Part shown: piece after piece, positions 1 through 11,672 of the stretch
How the letters are laid out: every line of letters starts with the position of its first letter
How positions within the stretch are numbered: the first letter of the stretch is position 1
NCBI GenBank assembly: GCA_047967505.1
Contig: CM106538.1
Strand: one strand, 5' to 3'
From: Dipteris shenzhenensis
Taxonomy: Eukaryota > Polypodiophyta > Polypodiopsida > Gleicheniales
DNA length: 64,000 bases
Program-made: the position numbers and the translations under genes
Notes under the pieces: generated by a model
The model's database searches: none
What the model was told of the DNA's origin: nothing
Seen by the model: only the letters and a program-made list of their open reading frames with translations

Positions 1-35
1 GAGGTAGCCGTTCATTTCTACTCCATCCAAGGTAG

Positions 36-530
36 CTATTCGGCATGCCCCTTGCAAAGTAATATCCACCATGCGGTAGGGACCCATGCCCCTATATTTA
101 AGGTTATGTTTGGTGTTGCAAACTCTATAGAGGAGTGCGAGATCTCCTTCCTTGAGGTCCTTACCATTTTTTGCGTCATGCCTTCTCCACACCAAAGGAA
201 GTAGGATGCACACAATCTTGTCTTGTCTAGCCATTCGAGATCAATTAAGCATTCTGCCAATGCATTTTTGGTGAGCCTTTCCTTGACTGTAATGCAAAGG
301 CTGGGCACTACATATTCAATTGGCATAATTTCTTCCACCCCAAAGGCTAGGTTAAAGGGGATGTAGTTCATGGCCACTTTATAAGATGTTCGATAGGCCC
401 ACAAGGCTACAATGAGCTTGTGCTCCTCCTAGTTAGTATGGCTACCTTCAACAATGGAAGTTATAATCTTGTAGCATGTTTTATTCGAGCTCTCAGCGAG
501 GCCATTTGCCCTGGGGTAGTATGGCATTGA
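36..530 (-). pseudogene. Ty3/gypsy integrase C-terminal fragment
   Basis: Read on the minus strand this gives the end of a gypsy integrase core. A YYPRANGLAESSNK segment (the usual form is YYPQGNGQAE.NK) carries the third catalytic Glu, followed by ALWAYRTSYKVAMNYIPF and FNLAFGVE, which match the conserved WAYRT...PF.LVYG block of plant gypsy integrases. One in-frame stop (about 438) separates the two blocks. The first two catalytic Asp residues are missing. The frame is open from about 404 down to 36, and the element continues past the left window edge. It lies downstream (on the minus strand) of the protease and gag remnants at 592-1985, so all may belong to one element whose RT/RNase H has been lost. 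Confidence 0.75.
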
Positions 531-591
531 CTTTCTATATAATGAATTCACTAGTCAGGATAGCTATAGTTTCGTTGAAGAAATGAGTCCC

Positions 592-1116
592 TCAGCCACT
601 TCGAAACTGTGACAACATTACTTGTAGATCTTTGACTCTTTTTGGGGGTGAAACTAGTGGGTGTGCAAGTTGTGTACGAAGGCTATCATTGACGATGGCA
701 ATTTTATGTAGACTGAGAGGAGGTAAATGAGGTAGATGAGGCATTCTATGTTCAAAATCTAAAGTAGCTTGAGCTTTTAAGAACCAATCACAACCTAGAG
801 TGAATTGAAAGAGTTGATGGGGAAGAACATAAGCATCATGAAAGAAGGTCTGATTGTGGACTTTGAAGGTCATGGAAACGACGTTGTTGGAATGGTAAAG
901 GTGTTTGCTATCCCCAAATAAAATAGAAATTGGAGGAGCTAACTTGGTTTCTAGATTAAGCGTCTGGACTAAGGATGCATTGACCGAGGAAAAGGTAGAA
1001 CCTGAATCGAGGAGAGTATGTACAGTATGACCAAAACAATCTAAAATGACAGAATAGACTTGGCAAGAAGAAGAAAGAGAGGAGGCTTGATAGTGTAGAT
1101 GGGCAGCCTCAGACAA
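592..1116 (-). pseudogene. Retropepsin-like aspartic protease of a gypsy element
   Basis: This is an open frame of 174 residues. The active-site loop HTLLDSGSTFSSVN carries the DSG triad followed by hydrophobic residues, and LGCDWFLKAQATLDF near residue 110 matches the LG.DWL block of gypsy proteases. The domain would process the Gag-Pol polyprotein. RT should follow it, but integrase sequence begins about 60 bases further on, so the pol core appears deleted. The Met shown is only the first in the open frame; the real protein would be part of a polyprotein. The domain is intact, the element is not. Confidence 0.7.
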
Positions 1117-1144
1117 CCATCCACTTAAGTGTTTTTCGGAATAG

Positions 1145-1985
1145 CACTGAGACTAGCAGCGAAAGTCACATCCACTTGAACTTGTTGCACATTTCGTGTG
1201 GAATCCTTTATTTTGCAAGACAATATTTCTTGACATAACCATGTTGTTGCAATAAAAACACTTGGGTTGACCTTGAGAATCTCATGCAGGAAGATTTCGT
1301 CTATTGTCAAGGTGAGAATTATGGATATCAATATCGATTGGGGTAGCAGTGTCCATAGCTGGTTTAGACTTGATTTGAGACAATGGTTGTGAGATGATAC
1401 CTGAACAATTAGACTCAATATTCATCTCAATCCTTTGAGCGATTTGAATTGCTTCATGAAATGTAGTAGGACCCTGATCCCTTGTACATCTCGATATGTC
1501 ATGTTGCATTCGGGGCCACAAGAAATAAAGCTTCATATCTTCCAGCCAAGGATGTTTTTATCGAAGCCATACTTATATATTAATGTAAAATCCGAGCGAA
1601 GTTAATACATCTTCTATTGGAAGACGTGCAAATGCACGAGGACACACATGAGGGTCTGGATGATCTTGACGATTTTGCTGACTGTGGAGGAAACTAAGCA
1701 TGGTTTGGTTCGTCTCATTGATCTGGAATGCTAAGGAAGATACTGCGGAGAACAATTGCTCTACCAACAGTGGTGAAGATTGATCTTGAAACTTAGGATT
1801 CATGGAATTATCGATAGGTTGATGAGAGGGAGAGGAGATACGGCTATGAGGAGATGACATGCTGCTACAATCAACTGTGAGGAACAAATGGCATCTCCAC
1901 CAAATGTGTGAAATGCTCGAGAGAGACAGAACAACAATAGAGACACCAAAGGAAGCGTAACCTCCAAAGAGGAGTCGCCTCATCT
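1145..1985 (-). pseudogene. Decayed gypsy gag (N-terminal part and zinc knuckle)
   Basis: Minus-strand fragments in more than one frame. At 1573-1983 a Ser/Pro-rich start leads into a helix-rich stretch (LLVEQLFSAVSSLAFQINET) typical of gag N-termini. At 1282-1536 a segment containing TTFHEAIQIAQRIEMNI resembles the gag C-terminal helix. At about 1190-1255 the string CFYCNN, followed after a frameshift by HGYVKKYC, is a broken CCHC knuckle. Order and strand fit the protease at 592-1116. The assignment rests on motif resemblance and order only. Confidence 0.5.
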
Positions 1986-2390
1986 TCTTAATCCCTAAAC
2001 TTGAGAGTTACAACTATATTCCTAAGGACATTCAGACTAGTCCCCAATCAGGAGACTATCCACACCACAATACCACATACATGTAACATTTATCACATGG
2101 TAGCGAAAAAAAAATATTATAATGGGAATCTATCAATTGCTAGTATGAAGAGCCTTGATGGAGGGGTTTTGTTTAAGAATTGTCTCACTTAAAGCAAACG
2201 ATTAAAATTCGTTGAAAATAAGGGGACATGATGTGCAAGGCTCACGAAAATTGGATGATCTTTTCCCACTCATCCTTCTTGTGGTTGAAAGATTTTTTAT
2301 GGTCCCATGCAAAGAGTCTGGGCCTCTTTCCCCCTATCTCTGCTCATGTTTCAAGCCTTTGCTGCAAAGCATGGAGGCCTTTGCCCTGCA
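1986..2390. other. Spacer and 5' flank of the lipase gene
   Basis: No coding signal was found here apart from the lipase reading frame, which stays open upstream to an ATG at 2307. There is no clear TATA box at a plausible distance. Pyrimidine-rich stretches around 2325-2345 could be 5' leader. Confidence 0.4.
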
Positions 2391-5300
2391 ATGGATTCTG
2401 CACTTGCAGTTGCCATGTCCTCCTCCTTGTTGCTCCTCCTTGTTCTTGAAACGGCCTCCTTGATTCCTCCTTCCTCGGCTCAATCCATTCAAAGTTCGCC
2501 ATCGCTTAATTATTCTCAAAATCAACCTGAGAATCAGATTCCTACAAGCCTGTGTGCAGCCATTGTGCTTCCGCAAGGCTACCCTTGCCAAGAGTTCACG
2601 GTATGTATCCAGAATGCAGAAGCTATCTGAACAGTGTTTTTCACTTCGGTAGCCGAAAACGCCGATTCTCATAACCTAAACGAACTGCGCCGTCAACCTT
2701 CTCTCTTTTCTTCGGTGATTGTTGGGAAATATGAACCTATGACATAAGTTTAACTTGGATAGTTGTGCCCAAGATAACTTTAAGCAGAGTACTAAGTAGA
2801 ACCTGCTGAGCCATACACTTCTCACCGACCGCTTATCCTCGTAGATGTAGGTGCATCACTTGCACTAGAACCCTTTGACATTTCTATATTGCTAAGTATG
2901 ATGGTGTGAACATGCTAGGAAAATTAATGATGTTTAGTAATCTTACACTTTGATTCGGTTAATGTTACGCATTCTGCAAGAGAGCTGCCTAGTGTGCCGA
3001 GGGTGGAATGAATTATAGTTACATAGTTGTCTTTGTTCGGTTGGAGATGTTCCCCTTCAATTTTCCTGGGGTTTCCCCTTCAACATATTCTGGCAGATAA
3101 ATCAGGAACATATCTTAAACGACTGTGAATGGGCATAAAGTCTGCAAGGTTTTCATTTGGATTTCGCGCGCAGGTACAGACAGCCGATGGGTTTCTGCTA
3201 GGTGTCCAACGGGTCTGTCATTGTCTTGGGGAAGACCAACAGAGTACTTCATCAAAGCCTCAACCTGTTTTTCTTCAGCACGGATTGTTTCTGGTAAAAT
3301 GGAAGCATCTTGCAAACTTGGAAATTTTGAAAAGACAACGAAACGTTTTCGTCTGACAACTAAATTGGTTTGAGCAGGGTGGGGATACCTGGTTTGCTAA
3401 TCAGCCGGATCAATCTCTGGGGTTTATTCTGGCCGATGCAGGCTTTGATGTCTGGGTTGGCAATTCGCGTGGCACCCGTTGGAGTCACGGTCATGTATCT
3501 CTTTCCAGAGACGAAAAGGTTCAGTAGTACTGCTTACGTGGCCATATGCTCTGAGCTTGTTTGTGTAAATTGTAAGTAGCGCCATATGTAACAACAAATT
3601 TGTCTTCAAGCTTTCATGGATCATTAATGATCACACTCTCCCTTGAAAGCAGGAATTCTGGGACTGGAGTTGGGATGAGCTAGCCGCAAATGATCTTCCC
3701 GCCATGCTTGAGCTTGTATATAACACAACAGGGTCTCAAATCTACTATGTAGGTCACTCTCAGGTATGCATTTGGATGAATCCTCTACTGTCGATCGAGT
3801 CTACGACTCTCCAAGTATTTGAGGTCCTGGAATTTGGATTCCAACAATGGATATCGCGCTTCATATTATAATATCGTCCAGCTTCTGCGTTCAATTACAT
3901 AGATCGTTTCCTGCAACCGTTTGATGCCTCAGATGGTAGATTCGAAGTGGAGAGCTTGACCTTTTTATATGAGACTTCTGTAAAATGGGTGATAATGCGA
4001 AGTTTATCCATTTTCAGGGAACTATCATCGCGTTTGCAGCATTTGAAAACAGCAAGATCTCAAACATGATAGCAGCGGCTGCCATGCTCAGCCCTATTTC
4101 ATTTCTGAATCACACCACGTCCCCGATAGCTATAATTGCAGCCGCACTTCACCTTGATCAGGTGTCGTTATGTTTTCGCAATTCAAAGAAAAATTTTGTG
4201 CGCAAAGAAATGGAGACGTGACCTGTATTAACAATACATTGCCTCATATTTGTGACAGTTCTTGAGGAAGCTGGGTGTCCAAGAAATCAACGTGCACAGG
4301 TGTAACTTCTGTTCGATCCTTAGCAACATAGATAATTTAACTCCTTAGTTTGTGGTGACTGCAGTGCCAGGAGCCCTATATTGAAATTACTATCTTGTTT
4401 TCTGGTACTATATTGCAGCAGTCACGTTGGAGTTGAAATGATTCAGCTGTTTTGCTCCGCTCAAAATGTGAATTGTGGCAGACTATTGGTACCCCTCACA
4501 GGTTGATGGATAGCCTCAACCTTTAAAGCTAATTTAACTAGTTAAGTGAATTGTCTTGCATGTCATACATTATAACCATGAGTAACCTGACATGTCTATG
4601 ATAGGCTAACGAACCGATCCGCAGGGTCTAAAGCTTGGGATCCTAGGCTGATTAGCTGCACAGTTCTCTGAGTGTGCCAACTTTCTTAAAGTAGTAGTAA
4701 GATATGTTTGTTTATTTTATATATTATAAAATTATTTAATTATGTTTAGTATCTGAGAAATTATTTTTATACTCTCTCTCATGTCTTAATTAATATCTAA
4801 TGAATTTATACTTAATAATCAATATGTTGGCTTTGTGTTGTCTAGTTTTCTTTAATCCCTAACTATTTTGATATGCACAGACTCTTAGTCAAAGCATGCA
4901 CATAGATACCTCCATAAAGAAAACATGTGTATTTAATATAATCTAGAGATGTCAAATGTGGTTTGATCAGGACTTATTCTTGCAAAAAAAGAGAATGTGT
5001 TAGGACTAGACTAACCATGTTATTTGTGATTTTGTGTAGGACCTAACTGTTGCCTAAATGATTCAAGGATTGGATACTATCTTCAATTTCAACCACATTC
5101 CACATCGACCAAGAACATTGAACACCTCTTTCAAAGTAATCTTACCAATGTAAACCTTTTTAAAATTTCCTTGTAGTGACATACTATAATGCATGTCGAA
5201 AAGATTATTGAGCAAAAACTTTGAAATAATCTACAAATTAATGGTTTTTACAAATATAGAAAGTCCCTAGTTCATAGAATTTCTACAAGAAATCTTAAAT

Positions 5301-5754
5301 TTTTGAGGTTTTAAAAATGTCAAATGATCACATAAGTAACTACAAAAAAGAGATGAATTAATTGTTAGATAAATTCATAGATCTAACTCATTTGTGTTGC
5401 CTTGTAGTGATGAGAAAAGGAACCTTCGAAAAATTTGACTATGGAACTCCCAAAGACAACTTTGCACATTACTCTTCTAACTCCCCAACACAATACTACC
5501 TATCAAGGGTCCCAAAGTCGTTGCCCATGTTTATGGCTTATGGAGGATTGGATGCACTTGCTGACCCTCAAGATGTGATGGATACTCTTGCATCTCTATC
5601 TCCCATGTGCCTGGAGCTTTTGTATTTACCAAACTATGCCCATTTGGACTTCACTTTGAGTATTATGGCAAGGTTTGACATATATGATCAACTCATAGGC
5701 TTTTTCACATCACAAGGAAATAGCCTAGGGACACATTGTAATCAAAGGCTCTAG
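2391..5754 (+). CDS. Acid-lipase-like alpha/beta hydrolase (plant triacylglycerol/steryl ester lipase family), 9 exons
   Basis: Probable secreted or vacuolar neutral-lipid esterase of the lysosomal acid lipase family. Exons by eye: 2391-2600, 3174-3293, 3378-3518, 3653-3763, 4018-4161, 4259-4299, 4419-4501, 5040-5135, 5408-5754. All introns are GT-AG, phases join, and the sum is 1293 nt (430 residues). Residues 1-30 look like a signal peptide ([12 protein letters not shown], cleavage near SSA/Q). [18 protein letters not shown] (60-77) is the N-terminal lipase motif. QHG (105-107) is the oxyanion segment. GHSQG (191-195, split by intron 4) carries nucleophile Ser193; GGLDALAD carries Asp364; NYAHLDF carries His394. 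TGPNCCLN is assembled across intron 7. Length is normal for the family (about 400-430). I chose the ATG at 2391 because it directly precedes the signal peptide; the ATG at 2307 in the same frame is an alternative. No stop or frameshift was found. Substrate is not determinable from sequence. Confidence 0.9.
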
Positions 5755-5771
5755 GAACACATTGTAAATAA

Positions 5772-5774
<3 letters not shown>

Positions 5775-5846
<72 letters not shown>
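5775..5846. repeat. Compound microsatellite (CT)n(CA)n
   Basis: An uninterrupted CT run of about 27 units is followed directly by about 9 CA units. It starts some 20 bases after the lipase stop codon, so it probably lies in the 3' untranslated region. It is likely length-polymorphic. Confidence 0.95.
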
Positions 5847-6357
5847 AAATAGGGTACTCTTTATAAAAACATATGGCATGTGAGAGAAAGCATGTATTTT
5901 AAATATCCCATTTTTTGCATTTTTACATTTTATCATGTAATTGAGTAACCGGCCACTCTTCAAGAATACACTTTTAAATCTTAAAATGCAAAAAACCCTC
6001 CATAAGTCCTACACATATAAACTACACTAAGTTACTATTTTATAAATCCCCTCATATATGTAAATGGCATGTAATAAATACTATTAAAAAAATGATCTTG
6101 TGTCCACTAATGTGCTATGTTACATATTTATCAACCCGAGGGGGTCACTAACAAATTTGCTCCAAATTTGTAAGATAGCATGTGCGATCAACAAAAGGGG
6201 TTTTATATTTTTTTGGAGTTATAGAAAATATACATACATAAGGGGGTTTCAAACCCCAAAAGTTAAAATTTAATACATAAAAGGGATACTTTAATCATCT
6301 TGAAATTTATAGAAGGGGTATATATAGGCTATAAAAATATGTAGGTAGGGGTTTTTT
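5847..6357. other. AT-rich intergenic stretch
   Basis: I see no gene, repeat or promoter that I can support here. Confidence 0.5.
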
Positions 6358-6906
6358 TTAATACCCATTGATCGTGAGAGATGCTTCAATTTCTACCAGA
6401 CTTATCTCTGGAAAATTGGTGAGTGTGGTTACAATAGTGCTATATTCTTCAGTGAGACTTCTAAGTAAGATGGCAATTACAATATCTTCATCAAGATTAA
6501 ACTTGATGCCAGATAACTGTGTCAAAATTCTCTTCATTGAATATAGATGCGAAGAGATGGACTCCCCTCTATCCAATTTTAAGTCAAAGAACTTGATAAG
6601 CACACTGAACTTAGAGCATCTTTCCTGTGCTCCAAACACATGCTCAAGATGAGTCCATGCAGTATGAGCACTCTCACATCCATCAATGTGATGAGTAAAG
6701 AAATCACTCAAGCCAAGAGCAATTATAGCAAGTGCTTTTTCATCTTTTGGAAGCCATGAAGCTTCTCCTTCTCTAGTTGTAGGTTTAGTTTCTTTTCCAA
6801 ATGCTACCTTCCATATTTCCTTTTTCATGAGAATAAACTTCAGTTTTGTTTGCCAAGTGTGGAACCCCTCTCCTTCAAACTTATCTATTTTCAGTTTGGA
6901 AGCCAT
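6358..6906 (-). pseudogene. Ty1/copia gag N-terminal fragment
   Basis: A 182-residue open frame starting MASKLKIDKFEGEGFHTWQ, the usual start of copia gag (an N-terminal domain followed by UBN2-type capsid). LGLSDFFTHHIDGCESAHTAW and FFDLKLDRGESISSHLYSMK match the W..L...Y and M.....L......I blocks of the family. It forms the retroelement capsid. No zinc knuckle, protease or pol follows on the minus strand, and no LTR or primer-binding site was found upstream of the ATG (6906), so this is a fragment. The frame itself is undamaged. Confidence 0.8.
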
Positions 6907-7439
6907 TTTGGGAAGGTCTTACCAAATTAATGGTAGTGTCTAATCCCTTTAAAAAAGGTCAATCTTTCTGAACAAAAAAATCACCTTCACCATACAGATG
7001 CAAATTGCAAGATAAGAATTTTGAAAATCCTAATTGTTTGGCATATTCATAACCAGTTGGCTTCTCCCACAATCTCTTAACTAGGGTCTTCTTTACCTTG
7101 TACTTTGTCTTTGTAGTCTTCTTGGCCCTTGAAGAAGAAGATTGAGAATTTGTCATTTTGTCAAGGAAATCAACATCAACAAAAATTCAAAGAGCATTTT
7201 CTGATCTGAAAAAGAAATCCCTGAATCTTTGATTTGAATTCTAACTCCTCAAGCATCAACTTAGCATTTAGTCAGCATCTATTTTTTAAAAAATAGTTAA
7301 GAAATACTTGTAGAAACAGAGAAACTTTGGAGGATTGCTACCTCACACCACAAGGCATCAACCAGAGGGCATTTGCTACACAATTAATGATCCTTGGGAG
7401 TAGAAGACTCAATGCAAGTCATACCAGAAAGAGCTACAA
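6907..7439. other. Spacer with a short unidentified minus-strand frame
   Basis: A basic 65-residue frame (6959-7156, -) beginning with Ser/Lys-rich sequence is not recognised and may be leader of the copia fragment. The rest shows nothing I can support. Confidence 0.35.
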
Positions 7440-7936
7440 GGCCATCTTTAACTTCTCCATGTGATCTATGCATTGAGAATAAATGCAAAAATCATCCAAA
7501 AACACCCTTATGAACTTTCGCAAGTAAGACTCGAGCACTTGACTCATGAACCTTTGAAATGTAGCTAGTGCATTGGTCAACCCAAAAGGCATCACTCTGT
7601 AAGTAAAAACTCCCCAAGGTGTGACAAATGGTGTTTTCTTTTATCTTCCTCCCAAATATGAATTTGAAAGTATTCAGAATACCCATCACATACAGAATAC
7701 ATCTCATGCCCTACTACTTGGTCTAGTTTTTCATCTTGGAATGGCAAAGGAAAATGATCCCTCTTAGTGCATGCATTCAAAGGACGAAAGTCCACACAAA
7801 CCCGCCACTTATTTACTTTCTTTGGTGTGACAACTATAGGAGATATCCATTCTGAATCATCAACAAGAAAGATGAATCCCCCCTCAAGTAGTTGTGTTAC
7901 CTCTTTCTTTAGTGCCTCAGCTTGGATCACCCCCAA
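7440..7936 (-). pseudogene. Ty3/gypsy reverse transcriptase, frameshifted and truncated
   Basis: The minus strand gives the RT fingers and palm: WISPIVVTPKK, NKWRVCVDFRPLNACTKRDH, FPLPFQDEKLDQVVGHEMYS and CDGYSEYFQI, with the first catalytic Asp in VCDGYS. A frameshift near 7640 moves the rest to another frame, where MPFGLTNALATFQRFMS and FLDDF (second catalytic motif, a variant of YxDD) are readable. The match ends near 7440, so RT thumb, RNase H and integrase are missing. Protease and linker at 8126-9106 are upstream in the right order. Confidence 0.85.
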
Positions 7937-8125
7937 TCACCTTAAGTGTTGCACAACTGGCTTGCTTTCTGGCTTCAACTCAATCTCGTGCTCCACAAGA
8001 GAGACTGGTAAAACTTGTGAATAGCTTGTTGCAAAGAGATATGGGAAATCATCTAACATATCCAAGTACTGAAGCTTCTCACTACCTGATAGAGAATCAC
8101 CAAGAAGCTCTTCATTGCATTAGTG

Positions 8126-8404
8126 TCATTTAGTGTGCTCCACATCCTCCACATGAAGTGTCTCTCTAGGATCTTCTTGTACCACCACCTTGTTCCCTCG
8201 TGACTCATCCCAATTAGCACCAAGACAATGACCAAAGGCCACTCCTTCCACCTCACCCTCTGAGCTGGACTCCTCAGAGCTACACCCTATCTCTTCTTCT
8301 TCATCGGTTAAGTCAGAGCTCGAACTCTTTGATGTTGAAGACTCCTCCTTGACAACTTCCTTTTTGTGACTTCTAATGTTGTAGCGCACCTTCTTATCAT
8401 TTCC
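8126..8404 (-). pseudogene. Acidic linker between gypsy protease and RT
   Basis: A 87-residue frame rich in Ser, Glu and Asp (SSTSKSSSSDLTDEEEEIG). The gypsy element at 34.8-40.6 kb also has an acidic stretch between protease and RT (EEEEEQDSD, around 36870-36940), so this is best read as the equivalent part of Pol, here in a frame shifted from the protease. No function is known. Confidence 0.5.
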
Positions 8405-9106
8405 CTACAAAATCAACTCTTCAGAATCCCACTTTTGAACATCCTTCACCTTGCATAGCCAAGGCCTTCCCAAAATCAATGGATAGGCACGTGCATCTAG
8501 CTTGGTAGGGATCACCTGAAAAGTAGTGGGCATAGAAATTCCACATACATCCACTTCTAGATTCTTCACAACTCCCAAGGTCTTTACCCTAGTGTTGTCA
8601 GCCAATTTGATGCGACAAGGAGAGGTAGTACTAGAGTATTTTAAATCAACATCTATCATGGTCTTCTCACTCATGACATTAATCGATGCACCTCCATCAA
8701 TGTAAACATTAGAAATCACTTGACCATCAATGATCACATCAACCATAGGTACATCATCACCAACATCTATATCTATCTTTTGAACAATAGGAATGGAACT
8801 TTTCTTCTTTAACACTCTTGTGCTTGCTAGCTTTCCCCATTCTTTCCGTAGTTTTGGAGACAAAGCAAGTAATTGACCAAAGGTGATATCAGCTTCCTTT
8901 TCTTTAAGGTCGAACAAAAAGTCATAGCTTCCAATGCCTTGTCCTAAAGGAAAGTCTGATTGGCTAATTCTCCTTTTAGATGCCCTCTTTTTCTTAATAC
9001 GGTGTTCCTCTTCCTGATGTTCCTCATCTACTTCCTTCAAGCAAATTAGGCAAAATCTCCACCCCATCCCCAATGGACCATCCAGAAAGCCGGCATCCTC
9101 AAACAA
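8405..9106 (-). pseudogene. Gypsy aspartic protease domain with upstream linker
   Basis: An open frame of 233 residues. VDVIIDGQVISNVYIDGGAS contains the active-site DGGA. RIKLADNTRVKTLGVVKNLEV and YPLILGRPWL are the later conserved strands of plant gypsy proteases. Before the protease, ITFGQLLALSPKLRKEW matches ITLPQLIALSPKVRREL in the element at 34.8-40.6 kb, showing the two are related families. The N-terminal part is basic (KKKRASKRRIS). The Met at 9106 is not necessarily native. Confidence 0.8.
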
Positions 9107-9900
9107 AATCCTGAAGATAAGTCTCCGAGTCTTCCCCTTGGTTCCTCAAAACACTAGAATCTTCACCATGATGAAACACAAAAAGGAAACACCAAGATCC
9201 AAATAATATCCCAAACAAGATCCAAATAAGATCCCATAGAGCCTTATATACCAAGACCAACTTATTATGCATAACCACTTGTTGAAAACCCTCCACAATG
9301 TGATCCTCAACAAAATCTTCAAACATAAGTCACCAACCAGTGCCATGAAAACATTGTGTATACATGCATTCAAGAATCATCCTTGTCACAATTGGAAGTG
9401 CACATAACAGCTTTAAGATATTGTATTGTTCATCATTTGCATAGCAAAAGAAGTTGAAAGCATTGAGAATCACCAGTCCACTGTTATATTCAAAAACTAC
9501 CCAAAGACTCAACTCTTCTTCACACCAAGCTGCCAATGCATGAAACAATCCCCAATCTATCAGTGTGCCTACTGATGGCATTGTCGATCACCAACATATT
9601 CAAGAGTGCAAACATAAAGGATATGATCATGATGACTGTGCGAATAGCTTGAGCATCACCTTCACAATCTTCTAGTTCTCTTAAACGGACTATAATCTCT
9701 TCTAACGGAGTTCTTCTAGCCATCTTCTTTATCACATCAAAAAACACATGCCTATACTAGGCATAACATGTAATCAAGTACACCCAAGACTATTTAGTAA
9801 GGTGGGATGAATCCAATACCAAATGTATCTAGTGTCTCCACCAAAAGATCTAAGAAAGGGACATTAAAAAGAAGCTTTTATACCAAGATACCACACCGTA
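9107..9900 (-). other. Decayed gag/leader part of the gypsy element
   Basis: Short minus-strand frames only. One (9520-9747) contains MARRTPLEEIIVRLRELEDC, which could be a gag start but has no diagnostic motif. Near 9876-9892 the minus strand reads TGGTATCTTGGTATAAAAG, weakly resembling a Met-tRNA primer-binding site. Gag itself is largely missing or unrecognisable. Confidence 0.3.
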
Positions 9901-11672
9901 CTTTCCTCCCTTAGATGAGAATGAAGATGGTAACATCCCAAGTGATGTTGTACTCAAGCATAGGAAGAAGGAAAGGATTAGCAAAGGCCATAATCTCAGT
10001 AAGCCGGTTTGCACCAAAGGGAAGAGTGATACGTTGTTGAAAGAAGATCTTGTAGCTCAACATGACATGAACTGATATATATCGAGGAGTTTGAAGGAGC
10101 TAATTGGGTCGGATGGGTAGGTTCTGAGGAAACATTGCACCTCCTTCATAGATACCTTTACAATTAGCTCAAAACACTTTGCAAATTGTCATTAGACACA
10201 AAGGCCTATAACTTTCAGTAAAGACATGATATTAAAGGTTTAAACACATATAGAGATGCTTCTTGAAATGCTCTTCATGATGATGTACGTTTCGTAAGAA
10301 ACAAAGAAGTGTCTAGAAAGTTATGGGTGGTTTACTAGACAAGGGTAAAAACTATCATGAAAATAGACTGTCAAACACAGAGACTCATAACTTTTTGTTG
10401 TAATATTTAATTCAAGATCTACTTATATAGAGACATGCGCCTTGAAGAGATCTTGTGCTGATAAAGTTTTATCAAAATGGGATGACCAAGTAGAAAGTTA
10501 TGAGCAAAACACTAACAGGGGGTCAAACTATCATAAAAATTGACGTCCACCCATGCTAATTTCACCTGAGGAGGATGCTCCCTCAAGACTCCACCTTCAT
10601 CAATGATCCACCACTCATAGATTTTGCCTAGAAGATGGTAAGTAACTCCCTTTGCGGCTCGAGAAATGGATGGACCATGTGTGTGCAATGAGCGGCCGAA
10701 TAGAAAGAACTTTTAAGGATTTGAAAGAAAGAAAAGGGAAGAGAGGCTCAACAGAGGGAATACGAAGTGGTCTTGATTATCAATAGAGTGAGACTCGACT
10801 CCAATGCAACTCAAAATACTACAAACACAAGGGAGAAGAAGAGGTTTCATACATACAAGAGGGAGCAAAAGCTCCAAGGCTACTCATAGAGAGAGAATGA
10901 ACTAGAGAGAGATGGACTCAAGAGTCTACATAAGAGAATATCTACAAGAGGGAGAGAAGGCTCATGGAAGAGGCTTGAGGAGACTAGAGCTACACCAACA
11001 TGAGGCCTAATGGTGGAAGAGATGTTGAAAAAGGGAGAGGAGTGCTTCTTTTATAGAGATTTTTCACCCTCCTTCACCCATTAACAATTGCTTCCTGTAG
11101 ATTCCTTTCCCCATCAATCACATTAGCCCATATGTCACCATCCATGTCCTTTCTAGCTACTCTAGCCATGTGTCCCATCAGAAGATGCTCAAGACTCTTA
11201 AAATATTAAGAAAGTCAAGAGTCTCCCTGCATGGAGCCCATAGGGACCCTCTCTTTTTCATATGTCCACATCCTCCTTATTCCACATAGGAATTCTAGAA
11301 GGATTCCTCTTGACTCCACATTCTTCCACACTGCTCCACATGCCTTCCACATGCTTGGCATGTGATCTTTCTTATATTATTGGAACACATGGACATGAGA
11401 CCCACCTTTTTATATGACTCACTCTTCCTATTTTCTAAAAACACCATATTATCCCATACACAAATAACTCTCACCCCATACCAAGGTATTTATCATTCAT
11501 ACACATGGTATTTACAATGATCCATTCCACTCATCCTCTCAATCCCATACAATATCTTAGAAAATAGAAATAAGTAAGAGCCGCTAGGCTATCACTTGAT
11601 ACTCAAACTCTTATCAAACATTGAGAAAAACAATACCAATGCCAAATAAATATATCAATTTATGATGTCACA
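9900..11672 (-). mobile_element. Probable long LTR of the 7.4-9.9 kb gypsy element
   Basis: The stretch is non-coding. It lies upstream (minus strand) of the gag/protease/RT order and has a TATA-like box at 11048-11056. Its far end on the minus strand would begin TGTGACATCATAAATTG (11672 downward). It contains two degenerate copies of a roughly 170-base unit (about 10208-10390 and 10390-10545). No second LTR copy is in the window, so the boundaries are approximate and the call is inference from position. Confidence 0.35.
11048..11056 (-). promoter_or_regulatory. TATA-like box in probable LTR
   Basis: The minus strand reads CTATAAAAG, followed downstream by purine-rich sequence, as in the LTR promoter at 40365 of the other gypsy element. 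Confidence 0.35.

Noticed and set aside
2212-2463. Alternative lipase-overlapping frames at 2212 and 2228
   Set aside because: They are out of frame with the signal peptide and all later exons.
5751-5963. Minus-strand frame with RERERE repeat
   Set aside because: It is a translation of the CT/CA microsatellite.
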